Positions 25,862 to 34,799 of a DNA stretch of 64,000 bases are shown here, one piece after another. This DNA is from Aliirhizobium wenxiniae. Its GTDB lineage: Bacteria; Pseudomonadota; Alphaproteobacteria; Rhizobiales; Rhizobiaceae. The notes under the pieces were generated by a model that did not search any database, was not told where the DNA came from, and saw only the letters and a list, made by a program, of their open reading frames with translations. A program made the position numbers and the translations under genes. The number at the start of each line of letters is the position of its first letter. The stretch's first letter is position 1. The stretch is from the NCBI RefSeq assembly GCF_019511445.1, contig NZ_JAEUAN010000021.1, positions 51,778 to 115,777 on the forward strand. The letters run 5' to 3'.

Positions 25862-28510
25862 TCAGTCCTTGAGCATGCGCCCGACAATGTCGCTGACATC
25901 CGTCGAAAGGCCGGAAGCTTTTGCGATCTTCGATAGCGACAGCCGTGCCCGTTCGGCGCGGATGGGCTCAAGCGAACGCCACGAGCGCATCGAAGTCAGA
26001 AGGCGTGCGGCAAGCTGCGGGTTCTTCGGGTCGATTGCCAGGATCTGGTCTGCGAGGAAATCGTAGCCCTTGCCGTCGACGCGGTTGAAGCCGGTCGGGT
26101 TGCCGAAGGCGAACGTGCCGACAAGCGAGCGGACGCGGTTCGGATTGCCGGCGTTGTAGCGTGGATTTTCCATCAAGGCTTTTACCCGATCAAGCGCATC
26201 GATGCCCGGGATTGTTGCCTGGATCGAGAACCACTTGTCGATGACCAGCGGATTGCCGTCGAAACGGGTGAGGAAGCTTGCGAGAGCAGCAGTTGCTTCC
26301 GACGCGTCCGGGAAGCGATGCGCAAGCAGCGTCAGTGACTGCGCAAGGTCCGTCATGTTGTCGGCAGCGGCAAACGCTTCAGCCGCGCGCTGCGGGCTGT
26401 TTTCCGCGTGGCAGAGATAGGAGAGGGCAACGCCGCGAAGCGAGCGTTTGCCGGCATCCTCGGCTTCCGGCGAATAAGCGCCTTCGACCTTCATCTCGTT
26501 ATACAGGCGGACGAAGACTTCCTCGCCGGCCTTGGCGATTGCTTCATGTACGGCCTTGCGGCCGGCATGGATCGCATCGGGATCGTTGTTGCCGCCAAGC
26601 GCGCGGGCAATGTCGGCTTCGCTCGGCAGGTTCAGCGCCTGCGCCCGGAAGGCGGGCTCCAGCGATGCATCGCCGGCGCATTCAAGAAGAGCGGCGACGA
26701 AGGCGGTATCGCAGGTTACATCCTTGCCGTCACGCGCATCGCGTGCCGCCTGTGTCAGGTTCGGCATGGCAAGGTCGGTCAGGGCCTGCCAGCGCGAGAA
26801 GAGGTCGCTGTCGTGGCGAGCGATATGGACGAGATCTTCCGGCGACTGTTCGAATGCCAGATTGACCGGTGCCGAGAAGGACCGGTTGAGCGACAGAACC
26901 GGACGCGAAGAAATGCCGGAGAAGGTGAAGCTCTGGCTGCGCTCGGTCAGGTGCAGCACGTCACCCGTCACTTCGCCGCCGGTGACCGATTTAGGTTCGG
27001 CAACCTGCCCGTTATCGAGGATCAGGGCGAAGGAGAGCGGGATATGCAGCGGCTCCTTGTTCGGCTGGCCGGGCGTGGCCGGTGTCGTCTGTTCGAGCGA
27101 CAGCGTGAAGGTTGCTGCGGCACTGTCATAGGAGCCAGAGGCGGAAACCAGTGGCGTGCCGGCCTGAACATACCAGCGGAAAAACTGGCTGAGGTCGCGA
27201 CCGCTCGCATCCTCGAAGCATTTTACATAATCCTCGACGGTGACGGCCTGGCCGTCATGGCGCTCGAAATAGAGGTCCATGCCTTTGCGGAAATCGTCGC
27301 GTCCGAGAATGGTCGAGATCATCCCGGTGATCTCGGCGCCCTTCTCGTAGATCGTCATCGTGTAGAAGTTGTTGATCTCACGATAGCTATCCGGACGCGG
27401 CGGATGTGCCAGCGGGCCGCCATCCTCCGGGAACTGATCGGATTTCAGATGACGCACATCAGCGATCCGCTTGACCGGGCGCGAGCGCATATCTGAGGAG
27501 AACTCCTGGTCGCGATAGACGGTCAGGCCTTCTTTCAGGCAAAGCTGGAACCAGTCGCGGCAGGTGATGCGGTTGCCGGTCCAGTTGTGAAAATATTCGT
27601 GCGCGATGATGCGCTCGATATTCGCATAGTCCTGGTCGGTCGCGGTTTCCGGATCGGCCAGCACGTATTTGTCGTTGAAGACGTTGAGACCCTTGTTCTC
27701 CATCGCCCCCATGTTGAAATCGGAGACGGCGACGATCTGAAAAATGTTAAGATCGTATTCGCGGCCGAAATGCTCTTCGTCCCACTTCATCGAGCGCTTC
27801 AGGGCATCCATGGCATAAGCGGCGCGGGCCTCCTTACCGTGCTCGACATAGATCTTCAGCGCCACTTCGCGGCCGGACATCGTCTCGAACGTGTCCTCGA
27901 TGACGCCGAGATCACCGGCGACCAATGCGAAGAGATAGGCGGGCTTGGGATGCGGGTCGAACCAGGCCGCAAATGCACGGCCTTCGTCATAACCGGCGCC
28001 GCCGAGGAAATTGCCGTTCGACAGCATGACCGGGTTGGCCGCCTTGTCACCAATAATGGTGATCGTATAGGGCGCCAGAACATCCGGACGGTCGGGGAAA
28101 TAGGTGATGCGGCGGAAACCTTCGGCTTCGCACTGGGTGCAGTAGACGCCGTTGGTCCGGTAGAGGCCCATCAGCTGGGTATTGGCTTCCGGATTGATGT
28201 AGGTGGTGATCGTCAGTTCGAACGGAGATTCGGCCGGCAAATCGCGGACGGTCAGGCTGTCCGGTGTCGCGTCATACTGGCTGGCCGGCATTTCCTTCTG
28301 GTCGAACAACAGGCCGGAAAGCTTTAGCTCATCACCATCCAGTATCAGCGGCAACGATGCATCGACGCCTTCACGCCGATGGAAGATCAACCGGGCCTCG
28401 ACCTTGGTGTTGGTCGGATCGAGTTCGAATGTCAGGTCGACTCGTTCCAGAACAAAGTCAGTGGGGCGGTAATCCGCCAGATGCACGATCTGGCCCGTAT
28501 CTGTTCGCAT
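25862..28510 (-). CDS. pepN: aminopeptidase N (M1 family)
   Basis: An 882-residue M1 metallopeptidase of the PepN type. The N-terminal beta domain is followed by the GAMEN exopeptidase motif (MGAMENKGLNVFNDKY) and the zinc site HEYFHNWTGNRITCRDWFQLCLKEGLTVYRD-region, with HEYFH and the distal Glu in LKEGLT. The C-terminal half is the alpha-helical PepN domain (RYNAGNPNRVRSLVGTF). It removes N-terminal residues from peptides in the cytosol. Size and motifs are those of alphaproteobacterial PepN. It is monocistronic, with a hairpin terminator after it and a 368-base gap upstream. Confidence 0.93.
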   Translation of the reverse strand: MRTDTGQIVHLADYRPTDFVLERVDLTFELDPTNTKVEARLIFHRREGVDASLPLILDGDELKLSGLLFDQKEMPASQYDATPDSLTVRDLPAESPFELTITTYINPEANTQLMGLYRTNGVYCTQCEAEGFRRITYFPDRPDVLAPYTITIIGDKAANPVMLSNGNFLGGAGYDEGRAFAAWFDPHPKPAYLFALVAGDLGVIEDTFETMSGREVALKIYVEHGKEARAAYAMDALKRSMKWDEEHFGREYDLNIFQIVAVSDFNMGAMENKGLNVFNDKYVLADPETATDQDYANIERIIAHEYFHNWTGNRITCRDWFQLCLKEGLTVYRDQEFSSDMRSRPVKRIADVRHLKSDQFPEDGGPLAHPPRPDSYREINNFYTMTIYEKGAEITGMISTILGRDDFRKGMDLYFERHDGQAVTVEDYVKCFEDASGRDLSQFFRWYVQAGTPLVSASGSYDSAAATFTLSLEQTTPATPGQPNKEPLHIPLSFALILDNGQVAEPKSVTGGEVTGDVLHLTERSQSFTFSGISSRPVLSLNRSFSAPVNLAFEQSPEDLVHIARHDSDLFSRWQALTDLAMPNLTQAARDARDGKDVTCDTAFVAALLECAGDASLEPAFRAQALNLPSEADIARALGGNNDPDAIHAGRKAVHEAIAKAGEEVFVRLYNEMKVEGAYSPEAEDAGKRSLRGVALSYLCHAENSPQRAAEAFAAADNMTDLAQSLTLLAHRFPDASEATAALASFLTRFDGNPLVIDKWFSIQATIPGIDALDRVKALMENPRYNAGNPNRVRSLVGTFAFGNPTGFNRVDGKGYDFLADQILAIDPKNPQLAARLLTSMRSWRSLEPIRAERARLSLSKIAKASGLSTDVSDIVGRMLKD

Positions 28511-28878
28511 GATGTTTCCTGAAACGGCTTAACGACTGGACGCGGCGATGAGATGCCGGTCCTTGATCAGACCGGTTTGCACCCCAACGCCGCGGGCATA
28601 TTTGCATTCAATGCTAAACGATTGTTGAACCGCGGCTAAAATAAAGCGGCCTACTCTCAGTATAGTGATCCTTTTTCATACAGAGCTATTTGCCGGGACG
28701 GCAGACAATAGGGAAGTGTCTTTCGACCGGGACATAGTCGGCTGCGTCGATTGGCCCATTGGCAATCACGCGTCAATTTTCGCACACGGCGTTTCGCTTT
28801 TGCGCTAATGTGCAGCGAATCCACCCCGCCTGCTTCTCTGGTCAGGGCTTAGGGCCTGAACCACAACGAGTTCCCCCA
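28511..28878. other. divergent intergenic region pepN / DMT transporter
   Basis: This 368-base stretch separates two divergent genes and must carry both promoters. CAGTATAGTG near 28658-28667 could be a -10 element for the rightward gene, but no matching -35 is clear. I see no small gene that I can support here. Confidence 0.4.
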
Positions 28879-29817
28879 ATGGCATCCGACGCATTAAATC
28901 CCCTTCGCGGGATTACGTTGAAAGTATTGTCTGTCGTTGTATTCGTCATGATGCAGACCTGCATCAAGGCAGCCGGACCGGACCTTCCGGCCGGACAGGT
29001 CACCTTCTACAGATCGGCCTTCGCGCTGGTGCCGATCATGGGCTATCTGGCATTTCGCCGCGAATTGTTTCACGCTTTCCATACGAACAGCTTTTCGGGA
29101 CATCTGAAACGCGGTGTGCTTGGTATCATGGGCATGATCTGCGGCTTTTACGGCCTTGTGCACCTGCCCATGCCCGATGCGATCGCGCTCGGTTACTCGA
29201 TGCCGTTGATTGCGGTGATTTTCGCTGCCGTTTTCCTGAAGGAGACCGTGAGGCTCTACCGCTGGACGGCGGTTGCGATCGGCATGGTCGGGGTGGTGAT
29301 CATCTCCTGGCCGAAGATGACGATGTTCAGCACCGGCGGGATGGGATCCGAGCAAGCCATGGGCGCGCTTGCCGTGCTGCTTGGGGCGGTGCTTGGCGGT
29401 TTTGCAATGATCCAGGTACGTCAACTGGTACAGACGGAAAAGACCGCGACGATCGTGCTGTATTTTTCGCTGACCGCGGCGGTCTTCTCGATTGTCACCC
29501 TGCCATTCGGATGGGCATCTCTGGAATTTAACGCTCGCCTGTGCCTGATCGCCTCGGGATTTTTTGGTGGCTTGGGCCAGATCCTGCTGACTGAAAGCTA
29601 TCGTCACGCGGATGTCTCGACCGTGGCACCTTTCGAGTACACATCGATCATTCTCGGGATCGCTATTGCCTACACGCTGTTCGGTGATATTCCGGCCTTC
29701 AATACGCTGGTTGGTACCGCCATCACCGTCTCCGCCGGCATTTTCATCATCTATCGCGAACATCAGCTGGGCCTTGAGCGCAAGGCGGCGCGCAAGGCAT
29801 CGCCGCCGGGAGCGTGA
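28879..29817 (+). CDS. DMT-superfamily (EamA) transporter
   Basis: The ATG at 28879 gives a 312-residue protein with ten predicted membrane segments arranged as two EamA repeats: the first has FVMMQTCIKAAGPDLPAGQVTFYRSAFALVP and LGYSMPLIAVIFAAVFLKE, the second VAPFEYTSIILGIAIAYTLFGDIP. A longer frame from 28759 would add forty residues that look non-coding. EamA proteins export small metabolites such as amino acids, or take up nucleosides or sugars; the substrate cannot be read here. It stands alone. The C-terminus is basic and cytosolic. Confidence 0.85.
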   Translation: MASDALNPLRGITLKVLSVVVFVMMQTCIKAAGPDLPAGQVTFYRSAFALVPIMGYLAFRRELFHAFHTNSFSGHLKRGVLGIMGMICGFYGLVHLPMPDAIALGYSMPLIAVIFAAVFLKETVRLYRWTAVAIGMVGVVIISWPKMTMFSTGGMGSEQAMGALAVLLGAVLGGFAMIQVRQLVQTEKTATIVLYFSLTAAVFSIVTLPFGWASLEFNARLCLIASGFFGGLGQILLTESYRHADVSTVAPFEYTSIILGIAIAYTLFGDIPAFNTLVGTAITVSAGIFIIYREHQLGLERKAARKASPPGA

Positions 29818-30000
29818 TGGATAGCATGGCAGAGATTAAAGCGGAATGCCGGAGAGTGGGCCGACGGAATTTATCACGTCGCCTCGGGTCTTGCTCGCTT
29901 CGGAAAACTCGCGTGACGCATTCACAGCGGTGTGTATCTGTCGCAAGTTTTCACGGAGTGTGCGAAGAGGCCTGAAGATCGATCTCATCGCACATCCTCC

Positions 30001-30192
30001 TCAACGTTCGCGGAATTCGGCAAACATGGCCGAAGGGCGGGAAATCCCGGCCGGGCGCGCCATGGCGCGGGAAGTAATCTGTTCGTTCGTGGCAGAACCG
30101 AAACGGTGGTAGCCCTGTGTCGAACGTGGTCCGACGCCTGCGGCGCGGAGAGTTTCAAAGCCCGAATGAATGGGGCGAAAACGGGTGGTCAT
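30001..30192 (-). CDS. possible 63-residue basic protein
   Basis: An ATG at 30192 with AAGGACT nine bases upstream opens a 63-codon frame with GC-rich third positions (product begins MTTRFRPIHSGFETLRAAG and ends MFAEFRER). No signal peptide, membrane segment or family is recognised. It is the only plausible gene in the 550-base gap between the DMT transporter and the uracil-DNA glycosylase. Arg-rich composition can also arise by chance in GC-rich DNA, so this is tentative. Confidence 0.3.
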   Translation of the reverse strand: MTTRFRPIHSGFETLRAAGVGPRSTQGYHRFGSATNEQITSRAMARPAGISRPSAMFAEFRER

Positions 30193-30207
30193 TGGTTTAG
30201 TCCTTGA

Positions 30208-30370
30208 GCCTTGGTTCCTCCCAAGACATTAGTAATATTGCTAAATATACCCCGATTCCGCAATGCGGCAGAACGCCACGCTGCCATGCGTTGCGCGCAT
30301 GGGTTGCTTCACATAACGGTAATATTTTGTGTTTTGTTAGCTTGTTTGCACGTTATATGTGCAATTTCGA
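30208..30370. promoter_or_regulatory. AT-richer region with a TTGCAC-N7-GTGCAA dyad
   Basis: TTGCAC (30346-30351), seven bases and GTGCAA (30359-30364) form a dyad typical of helix-turn-helix operators. The surrounding bases are AT-rich (TAATATTTTGTG, GTTATATG) compared with the coding DNA on both sides. It lies just after the uracil-DNA glycosylase gene and ~150 bases upstream of the 63-codon frame, so its target is not certain. Confidence 0.3.
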
Positions 30371-31255
30371 CTAGCTGAGGCCCTGCCGGAAGGACAACAG
30401 ATCTTGCCAGGTCAAGGCTTTGTTACCTGGAGCGTTCAAGAGGTCCTGCGGATGGAATGTTGCAAGAGCCGGAATTTCCATGCCCGCGAAAGATATGGTC
30501 TGCCACTGGCCGCGCATGGTATGGATCGTGCCGTTGCCGCCGATGAAGAAGCGGGCGGGGAAATTGCCAAGCAGCAGCAGCGCCTTTGGCCGGGAAAGTG
30601 CAACCTGCCGCTCGATGAACGGTTGGCAGATATCCATCTCGGCCGATGACGGCATGCGGTTTCCCGGCGGACGCCAGGGAATGATGTTGGTCATCAGCAC
30701 ACCATCGCGGGAAAGGCCGATCGCGCCCAGCATCCGGTCAAGCAGATCTCCGGCCCGACCGGAAAACGGAGCGCCATCGCGATCATCATCGGCATTCGGC
30801 ATCGGACCGACGACAAGAATGCCGGAGGATGGATCGCCGCTGGCAAATACCGTCGAGCGGGCGCTGTTCTTCAGATTGCAGCCTTGGAAAGTCTCGATCG
30901 CGGTCTTCAGCTCAGTGAGTGAGCCTGCGCCATCTGCAGCCGTCCGTGCCGCTGCCACCGCCTGTGCTGCCGGTATCGCGACAGGAGCGCTTGTTGCCGG
31001 TGGAGGGGCTGCCGTGCCGGGACGCTTTGCGGAAGCACCGCTGCCATTCGACGGGGAGGGGGCTCTGCTGTCCTGCGGGCCTTGATCCCGCGCGGCCGCC
31101 GGAACCCTTGCCTGCGCCTTCGCGGCCTTCTGCGCCTCGAACTGGGCAATCCGATCGACCGGTTCATCGTCAACAAGCCATTCCACGCCCGAATCCGCAT
31201 AAAAATGCAAAAGGGCGGCAAGTTCGGCCGGGTTGAGGTCAGAAGCGACGTTCAT
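30371..31255 (-). CDS. uracil-DNA glycosylase family 4-like protein with altered motifs
   Basis: A 294-residue protein. The N-terminal ~110 residues are a helical segment plus a Pro/Ala/Ser-rich linker. The C-terminal ~180 residues have the fold of family 4 uracil-DNA glycosylases: STVFASGDPSSGILVVGPMP, DGAPFSGRAGDLLDRML, TNIIPWRPPGNRMPSSAE and ALATFHPQDLLNAP. Family 4 enzymes cut uracil from DNA and hold a [4Fe-4S] cluster. Here the usual GEAPG active-site loop reads GPMPNADDD, the first cysteine pair has only one cysteine (GCNLKNSA), and HPS reads HPQ. Rhizobia often carry a canonical copy plus such a divergent one. Catalysis is therefore in doubt. Confidence 0.8.
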   Translation of the reverse strand: MNVASDLNPAELAALLHFYADSGVEWLVDDEPVDRIAQFEAQKAAKAQARVPAAARDQGPQDSRAPSPSNGSGASAKRPGTAAPPPATSAPVAIPAAQAVAAARTAADGAGSLTELKTAIETFQGCNLKNSARSTVFASGDPSSGILVVGPMPNADDDRDGAPFSGRAGDLLDRMLGAIGLSRDGVLMTNIIPWRPPGNRMPSSAEMDICQPFIERQVALSRPKALLLLGNFPARFFIGGNGTIHTMRGQWQTISFAGMEIPALATFHPQDLLNAPGNKALTWQDLLSFRQGLS

Positions 31256-31310
31256 GGATCCGTTCTTACAGCATCCTGGCTGAAAGTGGGAAATTGTTTG
31301 GGGCAGTTAT

Positions 31311-31489
31311 CCCCTCACTTGCGATTTCTAACACTTAGCTGAAGCTAAGATGTTGAAATCGGTACCTCTCCCGCACGGGGAGAGATACGGTTGAGGCGCC
31401 CTCGAGGCATTACCTCTCCCCTTGTGGGAGAGGTTACAAAATCAAGATCTTAGCCAAAGGCTAAGTCTTAGATTTTGTTGGAGAGGGGC
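31311..31489 (+). repeat. mosaic palindromic repeat with four nested hairpins
   Basis: The unit starts CCCCTCAC (31311) and ends GAGAGGGG (31488). From the left it holds CGATTTC/GAAATCG (31322-31361) around a CTTAGCT/AGCTAAG stem, a CCTCTCCCGCACGGGGAGAG hairpin, a second CTCTCCCCTTGTGGGAGAG hairpin, and ACAAAATC/GATTTTGT (31436-31478) around CTTAGCC/GGCTAAG. It occupies nearly all of the gap between the Hsp70-like gene and the glycosylase gene. This is a composite of repeat modules of the kind seen scattered in rhizobial genomes. Confidence 0.7.
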
Positions 31490-31514
31490 TTATGCTTGCC
31501 ACTCCGCGGAAGCC

Positions 31515-32807
31515 TTACGCCGCCCATTCACCAACATTATCACTCTCGCCGATCAGCGCCAGGCCATGGGCGATGGACAGCAATTCGCCGCCGCTCTCGA
31601 TCTTCGAAGCGTCGAAACGCCGGGTGAAGATCTGCCGCACTGCCGGCACGAAGGAGGTGCCGCCGGTGAGGAACACCTTGTCCACCTCTGCAGGGGCCGT
31701 GTTCGTTTTGGTCAGCACGTCGTCCAGAGCGCCTTCGATCTTGGCAAGATCGTCGGCGATCCAGGTTTCGAAATCGGCGCGCTTGACCATCTTTCTTCCA
31801 GCCTTGCCGAGTGGCGAGAAGTTGAACTCGGCTTCCTCTGCGCCCGAAAGCGCCATCTTGGTCGCCGAAATCGCCTGATAAAGCGGGTAACCCTCGTCGT
31901 GCTCGACAAGCTCGATGAACAGTTCCAGCTTGTCCGGATCGACGGCCGAGCGCACCAGAGACTTCAGGTCGTTGAACTCGCGGGTGGTCTTGAAGATCGA
32001 CAGCTGGTTCCAGCGCGAGAAGTTCGCGTAATAGCTGGACGGCACTTCCAGGAGCTTGTCGAAGCTTTTGAAGAACGTGCCCTTGCCGATCTCAGGGGCC
32101 ACCAGATGTTCGATCATCTTGGCGTCGAAATGATCGCCTGCGATGCCGACGCCGGAATGACCGATCGGCTTTGCCGTCAGCTTGCCGGCATGGCGCTCGA
32201 AGCGGATCAGTGAATAGTCGGTGGTGCCGCCGCCGAAATCGGCGACCAGAACATTGGCGTCGCTCTTCAGTGTCTGGGCAAAGTAATAGGCGGCTGCAAC
32301 CGGTTCGTAGACATAATGGATCTCGGGAAAGCCGAGCCGCGTCAGTGCTTCGTTGTAGCGGTCGGTGGCAAGCGCCGGGTCCGGGCTGGCGCCGGCGAAA
32401 TGCACCGGCCGTCCGGCAACGAGACGGGAAACCTCTGCCGGCCAATGGCCATCCGCATAGGTCTTCAGACGCTTGAGGAAAACCTCCATCAGGTCTTCGA
32501 ACGTGTGACGGCGGGCAAAGACCAGCGTTCCTTGAAAAAGCGGGCTGGCGGCGAAGGTCTTGATCGACTGCAGGAAACGGGCGTCGCCGGGGTTGTCGAT
32601 GAACTGACGGATTGCGGCCTGTCCGGCCTCGACCTTCAACGCCTGTGCGCCAAGCTGCGCATCCTTCATGAAGGAGAGCGCGGTGCGCATCGAATCCGTC
32701 TCGCCGGCGCTGCTCGAAAACTGCATCGAATGTGTTGTGCTGCCGCTGTCTGCCAGCGCCAGAACGGTATTGGTCGTGCCGAAATCAAGCCCGAGCGCCC
32801 GTGCCAT
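31515..32807 (-). CDS. Hsp70-family protein, YegD-like, short form
   Basis: A 430-residue protein that starts at 32807 with AAGGAG seven bases before the ATG. It has the actin-like ATPase signatures: phosphate-1 GLDFGTTNTVLALAD, phosphate-2 VLVADFGGGTTDYSLI, and the adenosine loop VFLTGGTSFVPAVRQIF. The protein stops after the ATPase domain, so the substrate-binding domain of DnaK is missing, as in YegD. The role of YegD-type proteins is not settled; they are thought of as atypical chaperones. No DnaJ or GrpE gene adjoins. An ATPase-only Hsp70 is normal for this subfamily and not a truncation. Confidence 0.85.
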   Translation of the reverse strand: MARALGLDFGTTNTVLALADSGSTTHSMQFSSSAGETDSMRTALSFMKDAQLGAQALKVEAGQAAIRQFIDNPGDARFLQSIKTFAASPLFQGTLVFARRHTFEDLMEVFLKRLKTYADGHWPAEVSRLVAGRPVHFAGASPDPALATDRYNEALTRLGFPEIHYVYEPVAAAYYFAQTLKSDANVLVADFGGGTTDYSLIRFERHAGKLTAKPIGHSGVGIAGDHFDAKMIEHLVAPEIGKGTFFKSFDKLLEVPSSYYANFSRWNQLSIFKTTREFNDLKSLVRSAVDPDKLELFIELVEHDEGYPLYQAISATKMALSGAEEAEFNFSPLGKAGRKMVKRADFETWIADDLAKIEGALDDVLTKTNTAPAEVDKVFLTGGTSFVPAVRQIFTRRFDASKIESGGELLSIAHGLALIGESDNVGEWAA

Positions 32808-32952
32808 GGCCGTGCTCCTTATAGTCTGCAAAATTGATTGAGCCGGGACGCTCCCGGACGCGATAAGGGCGAAGCCGTTGCCTCGCCCTTTTTAAAGAGC
32901 GCGCCTGATGCCACAGGCGGCGCGCGAAGGCAAGGGATATGAGCCCGCAAAT

Positions 32953-32985
32953 GGAAAAGGGGCGCTCGGATGGCGCCCCTTTTCC
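32953..32985 (-). terminator. terminator for the acidic low-complexity protein gene
   Basis: GGAAAAGGGGCGC (32953-32965) and GCGCCCCTTTTCC (32973-32985) form a perfect 13-bp stem 22 bases after the stop of the gene at 33008. Confidence 0.6.
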
Positions 32986-33007
32986 TTTCTTGATCAGACC
33001 ATATGAA

Positions 33008-33742
33008 TCAGGCCTCGGCGTACCAGCGTGCAGGCAGGGATTGGCTCTGCTGAGCATCCATGCTGTCGAACATTTCCGACTTTGCGCTGGTGGCGGCGCC
33101 GGTCGATATCTGGTCGAGCATCTGCCGGATCATCTGGTCGTGAACATTGGCCGCAGCGCGCCGCTGGCTGGCCGAGATCTCATCCGTCGCCTTCGCGGAC
33201 GCACGCTCGCGGATCGCCTGAAGATCGGCCAGCAGCGGCGTAAGGAAATCGCGCACGCCAGTCGTCGCACCATTCTTCTCTGCTGATGCAGAGGTGTCCG
33301 CGGGGGCGGTTGGCTCTTCCTCAACCGGTTCAGCACCGATCTCGTTAGCTTCCTCGACAGGTAAAGCAGGCTCTGACGATGCAGGCTGCTCGGCAACCAT
33401 GTCGTCGCCCGATGCGTCCGTTTCCGCTGTCGGAACTGGTTCGGCAGCATTCGTTTCGTCGGCGGGCTGCGACGTACTGTCTTCCGGTGCCGCGCCAATG
33501 TCCGTTTCGGCTGTATTGTCTACCGGCTCTTCCGTATCGGCCTGAGCCGGCGGCGTCGGGCTATAGGTGCCGTCGTCGGTTTCTTCCGGCGAATAGTTTT
33601 CGACACTATCGGCCTGGCCACCGTTGGCAGGCGTGGTCGCTGTGTTGTCGCCATGGTTCGTCTCGCCAGAACCGGACGATGGCGATGATTGGCTCGGTGC
33701 GTCAGCCTGGCTGCCGCCACCGAAAATACCTTCGAGAAGCAA
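33008..33742 (-). CDS. acidic low-complexity protein with a helical C-terminal domain
   Basis: A 244-residue protein with a TTG start at 33742 backed by GGAGAAAACA. Residues ~10-165 are disordered and very rich in Glu, Asp, Ser, Thr, Pro and Ala (for example TEEPVDNTAETDIGAAPED), without a signal peptide. The last ~80 residues (VRDFLTPLLADLQAIRERAS and RRAAANVHDQMIRQMLDQIS) are predicted helices, a likely folded or oligomerising part. No family was recognised. Such acidic linkers can be RNA/DNA mimics or entropic tethers, but nothing here proves a role. It is divergent from the beta-lactamase gene and has its own terminator. Confidence 0.7.
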   Translation of the reverse strand: MLLEGIFGGGSQADAPSQSSPSSGSGETNHGDNTATTPANGGQADSVENYSPEETDDGTYSPTPPAQADTEEPVDNTAETDIGAAPEDSTSQPADETNAAEPVPTAETDASGDDMVAEQPASSEPALPVEEANEIGAEPVEEEPTAPADTSASAEKNGATTGVRDFLTPLLADLQAIRERASAKATDEISASQRRAAANVHDQMIRQMLDQISTGAATSAKSEMFDSMDAQQSQSLPARWYAEA

Positions 33743-33974
33743 TGTTTTCTCCGCTGTTGACGAATGTCGGGCGGCCTGTAGCAGTCGCGGATTGAGGCGG
33801 GGTCAATGCGCGAATGACAAATAAAATCAATATTTAAGCATCTGAAAATATGATTGAGTAATGGATTTTGTATATTGGTGAAACATGTGGTCGAGAGACA
33901 CCGCCGCCATGTTTTGGCCTGCTCGCACATGTCTATCTCCATGGCTCGAATCGAATACATGGAGTTGGCCTGCC
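33743..33974. other. divergent intergenic region upstream of the beta-lactamase
   Basis: This 232-base gap between two divergent genes is AT-rich in its middle (33825-33880, ATAAAATCAATATTTAAGC), which marks the likely promoter zone for the beta-lactamase. I found no clear operator and no small gene. Confidence 0.4.
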
Positions 33975-34799
33975 GTGATCTCTATAAAACCCGCTTTCCT
34001 CGCTCTTTTTGCTGCTGCCGTCGTCTCCACAGCCGCTCCCGTCAATGCCGCCGATCCCGTGCGCTGCACCGTTGTTGTTGATGTCGATACCGGCATGGCG
34101 ATCCACCGGCAGGGTGGATGTGACCAGGCATTCTACCCGCAATCGACCTTTAAGCTGCCGCTGGCGATGATGGGATACGACAAGGGTATTCTTGTGGATG
34201 AACACAATCCCCGCTGGGAGTATCAGGCGAAGTTCAAGCGTTCCGAACGTGAGCAGAAGGCGACCGACCCGACCATATGGGAGAGGGACTCGATCGTCTG
34301 GTATTCGCAGGAGCTCACCCGTCGCCTCGGCCGCGAAGCCTTTGCGGATTACGTCCGCCGGTTCGATTACGGCAACCGAGATGTTGCTGGTGGACCGGGC
34401 GGCACCGACGGGCTGACGGAATCCTGGCTGAGTTCATCGCTGAAGATCTCGCCCGACCAGCAGGTGAGCTTCCTCAGGCGCTTCATGACAGGCGAGCTGC
34501 CGATTTCCGCAACGGCCGTGACGATGACGCAGGCTATCGTGCCAGTCTTCGAGGCGGGTGGTGGCTGGACCGTTCACGGCAAGACCGGTGCCGGCTGGCT
34601 TCGGGATGCCAAAGGCAAGCCGGATCGCAGCCGCCCGCTTGGCTGGTTCGTCGGCTGGGCTGAAAAGGGCGGCCGGAAGGTCGTGTTTGCCCGCATGCTG
34701 GTGGACAATAAGCGGCATACCGACCAGCCGATCAGCTTCACCGTCCGCGATGGACTGATAAAGGATCTGCCGAAGCTGACATCCCGTCGGCCGAACTGA
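33975..34799 (+). CDS. class D (OXA-type) beta-lactamase
   Basis: A 274-residue exported enzyme. The GTG at 33975 has GGAG ten bases before it and opens a clean signal peptide (AFLALFAAAVVSTAAPVNA). All four class D motifs are present: Ser57-Thr-Phe-Lys60 (acyl-serine), SIV in DSIVWYSQ, YGN in DYGNRD and KTG in HGKTGAGW. Conserved tryptophans around PTIWERDSIVW support it. Class D enzymes hydrolyse penicillins and some carbapenems in the periplasm. The exact OXA type cannot be assigned. There is no regulator, integron or insertion sequence next to it, so it looks like a resident chromosomal gene. Its stop abuts the stop of a convergent gene. Confidence 0.88.
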   Translation: MISIKPAFLALFAAAVVSTAAPVNAADPVRCTVVVDVDTGMAIHRQGGCDQAFYPQSTFKLPLAMMGYDKGILVDEHNPRWEYQAKFKRSEREQKATDPTIWERDSIVWYSQELTRRLGREAFADYVRRFDYGNRDVAGGPGGTDGLTESWLSSSLKISPDQQVSFLRRFMTGELPISATAVTMTQAIVPVFEAGGGWTVHGKTGAGWLRDAKGKPDRSRPLGWFVGWAEKGGRKVVFARMLVDNKRHTDQPISFTVRDGLIKDLPKLTSRRPN

